From Streptomyces sp. AC555_RSS877 (lineage in GTDB: Bacteria > Actinomycetota > Actinomycetes > Streptomycetales > Streptomycetaceae): a stretch of DNA of 47,011 nt. The stretch lies in the NCBI RefSeq assembly GCF_019049245.1, contig NZ_JAGMUK010000128.1:51052-98062 (forward strand). The letters run 5' to 3'. Shown in pieces: positions 41,081 to 47,011 of the stretch. The position numbers and the translations under genes were made by a program. The stretch's first letter is position 1. Every line of letters starts with the position of its first letter. The notes under the pieces were generated by a model that saw only the letters and a program-made list of their open reading frames with translations, did not search any database and was not told the DNA's origin.

Positions 41081-42571
41081 ATGAGACCGGGTGACGAGCG
41101 CGACCGGCGACAGGGCGGCCAGGGAGGCATCCCCGACGGCCTCCTGGTCGGCATACTCGCCTTCCTCCTCGGCATGACCCTGCTGGCCTGGTCCGCCACG
41201 GGCCTGGCCGCCCTGTTCGCCCACGGCGCCTGGCCCGAAGGCGTCACCTTCACCCGCACCCCCCTGGCCATCCGCCACCTCGTCGCCCGGCCGCACGACA
41301 TCCCCGGCGCCTGGCCCGACGCGCCCGAGTCCGGCCTCTCCGGCTACGGCCTGTTCTGGGGCCTGTTCATCGGCCAGGTCATGATCCTGATCGTCCTGAC
41401 GGTGTTCGTGCTCGGCACGGTGGTGCGCTGGAGGGCGGTGCGGGCGCGCAGGCGGATGCAACTGGTGGAGCCGGTGCCGGAGCCCGGGACGCCCACGGTC
41501 GCCGAGGTCCCGGTGCCACGCGCCGAGCCGGAACCGGAACCGGAACCGGCCAAGGTGCTGCGGGAAGCGACACCGGTGGAGTCGGCTCCCCTGCCGAGCC
41601 TTTCGGGCAACGGCGAACAGGCAGGTGGGTGGGAAGCACACCGCGCGGAAGGCCCGGTGCTCTACGGCCCCCCGGAAACCCGTCGGACAACCGCGGCCCA
41701 GGCCGTACGCGACGCGGAGGGCCCAGCCCTCGTCGTCACCTCGAACCCCGCCATCTGGCAGGACACCAAGGACGCCCGCGCCAAACTCGGCCCGGTCCAC
41801 GTCTACGACCCCACCCACCGCTGCGACACCCCGGCCCGCCTCCACTGGTCCCCCACCTCGGGCTGCGAGGACAAGCAGACAGCAACGAAGAGAGCCGTCG
41901 CACTCCTCGCCCCGATCCGCCCCACCGCCCGGCTCGACCAAGCGGTCAGCGACACCGCCGAAACGCTCCTGCGCAGCTACCTGCACGCCGCCGCCATCGA
42001 CGGCCGCACCATCCGCCACGTCCACCGCTGGTCCCAGGGCAACCAGATCCAGGACGCCGTACGCACCCTGCGTACGAACCCCAAGGCAGCCCCCGGCTCC
42101 GCCGGCGAACTCGAAGCCGCCCTCACCGCCCACACCGAACGCCGAGACATCGCCCAGGAGTTGACGAGCAGGGCACTCTCCGCCCTCTTCACGCTCCACA
42201 TCCGTGAGGCCTGCACACCCAACCGAACCGATGCCCTCGCCCTGGATTCCTTCGTGGACGAAGGGGGCACGCTTTATGTGGTCGGTGAATCCATCGAGGA
42301 CCCCCGGACCAACCCGGGCGCGATGCCTCTGCTCACCGCTCTCGCCGCAAGCGTGGTCGAGCGCGGCCGGCGCATGGCCGAACGGTCATCCTCCGGTCGC
42401 CTCGACCCACCACTGACCCTCGTCCTGGACGACGTCGCCGCCGTGGCCCCGCTCCCCCAGCTCCCGGACCTGCTGGCCGCCGGAACCGACCGCGGCCTGC
42501 CGACCCTGGCCCTGCTCCGCTCCCGCGAACAGGCCCGCACCCGCTGGCCCGACACCGAACTCCCGGTGTAG
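41081..42571 (+). CDS. VirD4/TraG-like coupling protein with degenerate Walker A
   Basis: 496 residues. Two N-terminal membrane helices (about 22-45 and 86-113) are followed by a Glu/Pro-rich linker and a cytoplasmic domain. The coupling-protein layout is visible: GPALVVTSNPAIWQDTKDAR with GPVHVYDPT, then a C-terminal LVLDDVAAVAPLPQLPDLLA with Walker B D450-D451. Where a P-loop should stand, residues 196-204 read GPPETRRTT and lack the GK(T/S). It is the last gene of the cluster. Nucleotide binding is doubtful; it may be a structural or adaptor version. Confidence 0.82.
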   Translation: MRPGDERDRRQGGQGGIPDGLLVGILAFLLGMTLLAWSATGLAALFAHGAWPEGVTFTRTPLAIRHLVARPHDIPGAWPDAPESGLSGYGLFWGLFIGQVMILIVLTVFVLGTVVRWRAVRARRRMQLVEPVPEPGTPTVAEVPVPRAEPEPEPEPAKVLREATPVESAPLPSLSGNGEQAGGWEAHRAEGPVLYGPPETRRTTAAQAVRDAEGPALVVTSNPAIWQDTKDARAKLGPVHVYDPTHRCDTPARLHWSPTSGCEDKQTATKRAVALLAPIRPTARLDQAVSDTAETLLRSYLHAAAIDGRTIRHVHRWSQGNQIQDAVRTLRTNPKAAPGSAGELEAALTAHTERRDIAQELTSRALSALFTLHIREACTPNRTDALALDSFVDEGGTLYVVGESIEDPRTNPGAMPLLTALAASVVERGRRMAERSSSGRLDPPLTLVLDDVAAVAPLPQLPDLLAAGTDRGLPTLALLRSREQARTRWPDTELPV

Positions 42572-42576
42572 CGGCC

Positions 42577-43137
42577 TCAGTCACACACCCGGTCCAGGAC
42601 GAACTCCAGCTCCCGCTCCCCCGCGTCCCCCGCGTCCCCCAGCGGCACGATCACCCCGCTCGGCACGAACCCCACCTTCCGGTAGAACCGCTGGGCCCGC
42701 CCGTTCTCCTCGTGCACGATGAGCCGCACCCGCTCGGCTCCCCGCTCCCACGACCACTCCAGCGCGGCGTCGAACAACACCTCGGTCAGCCCGTTCCCCC
42801 GCTCCTCGGGCCGCACGAACACCCCGACGAGATGGGTCTGCTTGCGCTCGACCGCGAACCCGGCCCAGTCCGTCGTCCCGGGCTCCTCGACCAGCACGGT
42901 CAGCGTCCCGACCCACCGCCCGTCCGGCCCCTCGGCGATGATCTGCTGCGCCCCTTCCGCGCCCTCCGCCGACCCGGCCACCCGCTCCTTCCAGAACGAG
43001 TCCGGCTTGGCCGCGGCCTCCTCGTACGTCTCCAGGAAGGCGAGATGCGCCACGGGGTCCCGCAACGCGTCAAGCCGCAATACCTTCGCGGCAGGCCACT
43101 CGTCAGCGCGCACGGACCGGATCACATAGCTGCTCAT
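42577..43137 (-). CDS. GNAT-family acetyltransferase
   Basis: 186 residues from ATG 43137. The acetyl-CoA loop is VFVRPEERGNGLTEVLFDAA, followed by RVRLIVHEENGRAQRFYRKVGFV, quoted in part as ENGRAQRFYRKVGF, which is the usual GNAT end. The substrate is unknown. It is convergent with the T4SS-like cluster (5 bp apart) and divergent from the following ABC operon, 94 bp away. Confidence 0.92.
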   Translation of the reverse strand: MSSYVIRSVRADEWPAAKVLRLDALRDPVAHLAFLETYEEAAAKPDSFWKERVAGSAEGAEGAQQIIAEGPDGRWVGTLTVLVEEPGTTDWAGFAVERKQTHLVGVFVRPEERGNGLTEVLFDAALEWSWERGAERVRLIVHEENGRAQRFYRKVGFVPSGVIVPLGDAGDAGERELEFVLDRVCD

Positions 43138-43231
43138 GCCAGCCACCGTAATACCCGGGTACTACGCCTCTCACCTCGAATACTGCCCTCGGTCGGACGC
43201 CCGCCGCCCCCGCCCGGACGAGCATCGAAGC

Positions 43232-44152
43232 ATGATTACGGCACAGGACCTCACCAAACGCTACGGCGACAAGACCGTCGTCACCGACCTCTCCTTCACC
43301 GTCCGCCCCGGCACGGTCACCGGCTTCCTCGGCCCGAACGGCGCCGGCAAGTCCACGACCATGCGCATGATTCTCGGCCTGGACGCCCCCACCCGCGGCC
43401 ACGCCACCGTCGGCGGACGCGCCTACGCCACCCACCCGGCGCCCCTCCACGAGGTCGGCGCCCTCCTGGAGGCCCGATCGGTCCACCCCGGCCGCACCGC
43501 CCACCACCACCTGCGCGCCCTCGCCCACACCCACGGCATCCCGAAATCCCGCGTCGACCACGTCCTGGACCTCACCGGCCTGACCGAAGTCGCCCACCGC
43601 CGCGTCAAGGGCTTCTCCCTCGGCATGGGCCAACGCCTCGGCATCGCCGCCGCGTTGCTGGGCGACCCGGCCACCGTCGTCCTCGACGAACCGGTCAACG
43701 GCCTCGACCCCGAGGGCGTCCTGTGGATCCGCAACCTCCTCAAGTCCCTCGCCGCGGAAGGCCGTACGGTATTCGTCTCCTCGCACCTGATGAGCGAGAT
43801 GGCCCTCACCGCCGAGCACCTGGTCATCATCGGCCGCGGCCGCCTCCTGGCCGACACCACGGTCGCCGACTTCGTACGACAGTCAGGAGCGGGCACCGTC
43901 AAGGTCCTCACCCCGGAAGCGGAAACCCTCCTACGACTGCTCTCCGCACCCGGCGTCGACCTCATCACCCCCGCCCCGGGAACCCTCGAAGTCCGCGGCA
44001 CGGACGCCGAACACATCGGCCGCACCGCCGCCGCCCACGGCATCCCCCTCTTCGAACTCACCCCGAACACCGCCTCGCTGGAGGAGGCCTTCATGGACCT
44101 CACGCGCGACGCGGTGGAGTTCACCGCGACCCTGGAAGGAGCCGCGGCATGA
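43232..44152 (+). CDS. ABC transporter ATP-binding protein
   Basis: 306 residues from ATG 43232. Walker A GPNGAGKSTT, the Q-loop region VGALLEARSVHPGRT, signature FSLGMGQRLGIAAAL, Walker B VVLDEPVNGLDPEG and H-loop SSHLMSEM are intact. The type is close to bacitracin-resistance BcrA and related exporters. It overlaps the permease gene by 4 bp. A two-component system lies in the same operon and probably controls it. Confidence 0.93.
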   Translation: MITAQDLTKRYGDKTVVTDLSFTVRPGTVTGFLGPNGAGKSTTMRMILGLDAPTRGHATVGGRAYATHPAPLHEVGALLEARSVHPGRTAHHHLRALAHTHGIPKSRVDHVLDLTGLTEVAHRRVKGFSLGMGQRLGIAAALLGDPATVVLDEPVNGLDPEGVLWIRNLLKSLAAEGRTVFVSSHLMSEMALTAEHLVIIGRGRLLADTTVADFVRQSGAGTVKVLTPEAETLLRLLSAPGVDLITPAPGTLEVRGTDAEHIGRTAAAHGIPLFELTPNTASLEEAFMDLTRDAVEFTATLEGAAA

Positions 44153-44934
44153 GCACCATCGCACCTGTGGCGACGTACCGGGTGACCCCGTCCCGGGTCC
44201 TGCGCTCGGAGTGGCACAAGCTCTGGACCCTGCGCTCCACCTGGATCACCCTCGTCGCCACGAGCGCCCTGACCCTCGCCATGGGCGCGGGCATCAGCGC
44301 CGCCTACGACGGCAGCGGCGAAGCCGAGCTCGACACGGTCGTCCTGGTCCTCCTCGGCACCCAGTTCGCCCAGGTCAACCTCGGCGTCCTGGGCATCCTG
44401 TCCACCGCCGGCGAGTACTCCACCGGCCAGATCAGGGCGACGATGACAGCGGTCCCGAGCCGCCTGCCCGTCCTCTGGTCGAAAGCCGCCGTCCTCGCCG
44501 CCGTCGCCTTCGTCCTCACCCTGTGGACGAACCTCCTCACCTTCCCCCTCGCCCAGTCCTTCCTCTCCGGCACCGACCACGCCGCCTCCCTCGGCGACCC
44601 GGGCATCCTGCGCGCCCTCGTCGGCAACGCGGCCGGCCTCGCCCTGCTCACCGTCCTGGCCCTCGGCATCGGCGCCCTGGCCCGCTCGGTGCCGATCGCC
44701 ACAGGCGCGTTCATCGGCCTCGTGATGATCGTGCCGGAAGTCCTGGCCATGCTCCCGTACGACCTCGTCGACGACGCCGTACGCTACTTCCCGGGCCGCG
44801 CCCTGGAAATCCTCACCACCGCCCAGCCGATGCCGGGCTCGGTCGCACCGGGCGCGGCACTGCTGGCGCTGCTCCTTTGGACGACGGCCACCCTCGCGGC
44901 AGCCGCGGCGGTCCTGAAGCGACGGGACGTGTGA
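44149..44934 (+). CDS. ABC transporter permease (ABC-2 type)
   Basis: 261 residues with about six helices. The N terminus SRVLRSEWHKLWTLRSTWIT and the GEYSTGQIRATMTAVPSR block are hallmarks of BcrB-like permeases paired with BcrA-type ATPases. ATG 44149 overlaps the ATPase stop (ATGA). The stop overlaps the sensor kinase start (GTGA). Confidence 0.92.
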   Translation: MSTIAPVATYRVTPSRVLRSEWHKLWTLRSTWITLVATSALTLAMGAGISAAYDGSGEAELDTVVLVLLGTQFAQVNLGVLGILSTAGEYSTGQIRATMTAVPSRLPVLWSKAAVLAAVAFVLTLWTNLLTFPLAQSFLSGTDHAASLGDPGILRALVGNAAGLALLTVLALGIGALARSVPIATGAFIGLVMIVPEVLAMLPYDLVDDAVRYFPGRALEILTTAQPMPGSVAPGAALLALLLWTTATLAAAAAVLKRRDV

Positions 44935-46217
44935 CGACACGACAGAAAGCCCTCACCATGGACTCCGTGGCGGAAGAAGGAACGGCCGAGGAACGAACGG
45001 CGGAACCCCTCACCGAGTACGTCCAACGCGTCAGCCGACGCGTACGCGCCTTCGACCGACGCCACCCCCTGGCCTGGGACCTCCACCTCACCGGCTTCTG
45101 GGTGACGGCGGCCGTCTTCCACTACTTCGACGGCGGCTGGCGCACCATCGCACGCGTCCCCGACACTCCGGGCTGGCTGGCCCTCACCTTGAGCCTCGGC
45201 CTGACGATCCCCCTCCTCCGGCGGCGCACCCACCCCCAGGCCGTCCTCCTCGCCATCGCCCCGGCCGCCCTGGTCAACGCCTGGACCGGCGCCACACTCC
45301 AGGCCTCCCTGCTCCAGCTGCTCGTCATCTTCCACATCGCCCTGCGCCGGCCCCCGCGCAACCTGTGGTGGGCGACGGCCGTGGTCATCACGCCGGTGGC
45401 GGTGGCCGCCGCCCGCCACCCTCGGGGAAGCCCCGACCAGGACATCGTCCCGGTACTGATGTCCATCGTCGTCGCGGCAGCCATCGGTATCACGGTCCGC
45501 ACCCGCCGCGCCTACACCGAAGCCTTGGAGGACCGCGCCCGCCGCCTGGAGACCGAACGCGACCAGCAGGCACGCCTCGCCGCCGCCGCCGAACGCGCCC
45601 GCATAGCCCGCGAGATGCACGACATCATCGGCCACAACCTCTCCGTCATCACCGGCCTCGCCGACGGCGGCCGCTACGCGTCCGCCAAGTCCCCCGAGCG
45701 AGCCACCCAGGCCCTCACGGCCATCTCCACCACCAGCCGCCAGGCCCTCACCGAACTCCGCCGCCTCCTGGACGTCCTACGCGACGACGAAGGAGAACCG
45801 GCACCGGAACTGACCCCCCAGCCCGCCCTCACCGACCTCGACCACCTCATCGACGGCGTACGCTCCGCCGGCCTCTCCGTCCGCACCACCGTCCACGGCA
45901 CCCCGACCCTCCCCCAGGGCCGCCAGCTCACCGTCTACCGCGTCATCCAGGAAGCCCTCACCAACACCCTCAAACACGCGGGCCCGGAGGCGACGGCACG
46001 GATAGAGATCTCGTACGAGGAGAAGGGCGCCGTCACCGCCACGGTGACCGACACCGGCCGTGGCGGCGAGACGGACGACACCGGCGGCGGCCGCGGCCTG
46101 CCCGGAATGCGCGAGCGAACAGCCCTGTACGGCGGCACACTTGAGGCCGGCCCACGCCTCCACCCCGATCAGGGCTGGCGCGTCCACCTTCACCTCCCGG
46201 AGGAAACCCCGCAGTGA
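44931..46217 (+). CDS. Sensor histidine kinase (NarL/DesK-type, HisKA_3)
   Basis: 428 residues from GTG 44931, which overlaps the permease stop; ATG 44958 is an alternative. Four to five membrane helices at residues 45-175 precede a coiled coil and the phosphoacceptor H230 in AREMHDIIGHNLS. The ATPase domain has VIQEALTNTLKHA (N box), VTDTGRGG and GRGLPGMRERTALYGG. It phosphorylates the response regulator that follows (4-bp overlap). Such pairs often sense substrates of the adjacent exporter. Confidence 0.95.
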   Translation: MTTRQKALTMDSVAEEGTAEERTAEPLTEYVQRVSRRVRAFDRRHPLAWDLHLTGFWVTAAVFHYFDGGWRTIARVPDTPGWLALTLSLGLTIPLLRRRTHPQAVLLAIAPAALVNAWTGATLQASLLQLLVIFHIALRRPPRNLWWATAVVITPVAVAAARHPRGSPDQDIVPVLMSIVVAAAIGITVRTRRAYTEALEDRARRLETERDQQARLAAAAERARIAREMHDIIGHNLSVITGLADGGRYASAKSPERATQALTAISTTSRQALTELRRLLDVLRDDEGEPAPELTPQPALTDLDHLIDGVRSAGLSVRTTVHGTPTLPQGRQLTVYRVIQEALTNTLKHAGPEATARIEISYEEKGAVTATVTDTGRGGETDDTGGGRGLPGMRERTALYGGTLEAGPRLHPDQGWRVHLHLPEETPQ

Positions 46218-46891
46218 CCACGGTCCTCATCGCCGACGACCAGCCCCTGCAACGCTTCGGCTTCCGCATGCTGCTGGAGAGCCAGGACGACATGACGGTC
46301 CTGGGCGAGGCGACGAACGGCGCCGAGGCGACCCGCCTGACCGCCGAACTCCACCCCGATGTCGTTCTGATGGACGTCCGCATGCCCGGCCTGGACGGCA
46401 TCGAGGCCACCCGCCGCATCGTCGCCGCCGGCGCCCGCACTCGCGTCCTCATCCTCACGACGTTCGACCTGGACGAGTACGCCTACGCCGGCCTGCGCGC
46501 AGGCGCCTCCGGCTTCCTCGTCAAAGACGCCCAGCCCGAGGATCTCCTCTCCGGCATCCGCGCGGTGGCCACGGGCGACGCGGTGGTGGCCCCCGGCCTC
46601 ACCCGTCGGCTCCTGGACACCTACGCCCACCACCTCCCCACCAAAGTCCCCAAGGACAACCCGGACCAGAGGGAGAACGACCCTCGCCTCGCCCCCCTCA
46701 CCGACCGCGAACGCGAGATCCTGACGGTCATCGGCCAGGGCTGGACCAACACCGAGATAGCCACCCGCCTCCACCTGGCCGAGTCCACGGTGAAAACCCA
46801 CGTGGGCCGGGTCCTCGCGAAGACGGGCTGCCGGGACCGCGTGCAGGCGGTGATCCTGGCGTACGACACGGGACTGGTAAAGCCAGCCTGA
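46214..46891 (+). CDS. NarL/FixJ-type response regulator
   Basis: 225 residues from GTG 46214. The receiver domain has D54 (VLMDVRMPG) with acidic D8-D9 (ADDQ) and the switch residues T and K (LTTFD, FLVKDAQP). The LuxR-type HTH is PLTDREREILTVIGQGWTNT, followed by EIATRLHLAESTVKTHVGRV. It should bind DNA when phosphorylated and probably controls this ABC operon. A terminator starts 20 bp after its stop. Confidence 0.96.
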   Translation: MTTVLIADDQPLQRFGFRMLLESQDDMTVLGEATNGAEATRLTAELHPDVVLMDVRMPGLDGIEATRRIVAAGARTRVLILTTFDLDEYAYAGLRAGASGFLVKDAQPEDLLSGIRAVATGDAVVAPGLTRRLLDTYAHHLPTKVPKDNPDQRENDPRLAPLTDREREILTVIGQGWTNTEIATRLHLAESTVKTHVGRVLAKTGCRDRVQAVILAYDTGLVKPA

Positions 46892-46911
46892 TAAAGCCGT
46901 CCTGGAAACGC

Positions 46912-46947
46912 AGAAAAGGCCCACACCGTGAGGTGTGGGCCTTTTCT
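46912..46947. terminator. Bidirectional terminator between response regulator and rRNA operon
   Basis: A perfect 16-bp stem (agaaaaggcccacacc and its complement) with loop gtga. A-rich on one side and T-rich on the other, so it can end transcription of both the response regulator and the minus-strand 5S rRNA. Confidence 0.95.
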
Positions 46948-46954
46948 GAATGAT

Positions 46955-47011
46955 TGTTCGGCGGCGTCCTACTCTCCCACAGGGTCCCCCCTGCAGTACC
47001 ATCGGCGCTGT
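46955..47011 (-). rRNA. rrf: 5S rRNA, 3' part only
   Basis: The reverse complement ends GTGGGAGAGTAGGACGCCGC then CGAACA, and contains GCGCCGATGGTACTGCAGGG. These are the conserved 3' half of actinobacterial 5S rRNA. The 5' part, and presumably 23S and 16S, lie beyond the right edge. Confidence 0.96.

Noticed and set aside
1..47011. CRISPR array, tRNA genes, prophage or integrase genes
   Set aside because: I looked for regularly spaced repeats, cloverleaf sequences and phage modules and saw none. The only RNA gene is the partial 5S at the right edge.

Overview
The window is a very GC-rich, gene-dense actinobacterial chromosome segment. GC at third codon positions is near saturation, starts are often GTG or TTG, and neighbouring genes often overlap by 4 bp. 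The families present (mycothiol synthase MshD, Scr1-type HTH with DUF397 partners, DUF2993, pstSCAB behind a GTTCAC-type PHO box, a YtrA-type GntR regulator, secreted proteases) point to Streptomyces. Gene order recalls the ppk-pstSCAB region of S. coelicolor (around SCO4120-SCO4155), from memory and not checked.

Layout. 1-4127: a DUF2993 protein (cut by the window edge), a secreted 5'-nucleotidase and mshD. 4366-12194: two divergent ABC systems. The leftward one is ECF sigma, membrane anti-sigma, ATPase and two membrane proteins. The rightward one is a GntR/YtrA regulator, an ATPase and two paralogous permeases. A 44-bp palindrome lies between them. 12343-22905: a phosphate block with polyphosphate kinase, CHAD protein, Nudix hydrolase, PHO-box-driven pstS-C-A-B, a small secreted protein, and a PhoU-like/Pit low-affinity phosphate transporter pair. 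23058-28909: CsoR copper repressor with its operator, a MITE, a small protein, a lipoprotein, a Tat-type bicovalent flavoprotein oxidase, a PAP2 phosphatase and a lytic transglycosylase-NlpC/P60 cell-wall hydrolase.

28983-34981 looks like an accessory stretch: serine protease, a Uma2-like remnant, an anti-sigma-like ATPase divergent from an Scr1 HTH/DUF397/DUF397 operon, a frameshifted DUF4328 gene and a sedolisin (S53) protease. 35413-42571 holds a chromosomal type IV secretion-like gene set: 2-TM pilin-like protein, VirB8/TcpC-like, VirB6/TrbL-like, PrgI/SCO6880-like, VirB4-type ATPase and a VirD4-like protein with a degenerate P-loop. No relaxase is visible. 42577-46891: an acetyltransferase, then an ABC transporter with a co-transcribed two-component system. 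A perfect hairpin terminator separates this from the 3' end of a 5S rRNA on the minus strand, so an rRNA operon continues past the right edge.

The strongest themes are: (i) phosphate and polyphosphate physiology under likely PhoP control; (ii) a relaxase-less T4SS-like machine near a peptidoglycan hydrolase that could serve it; (iii) several small mobile or regulatory DNA elements: a MITE ending on a stop codon, a dispersed hairpin repeat inside a coding region with compensatory changes, the 44-bp palindrome, and a PHO-box-like repeat in an unexpected orientation.
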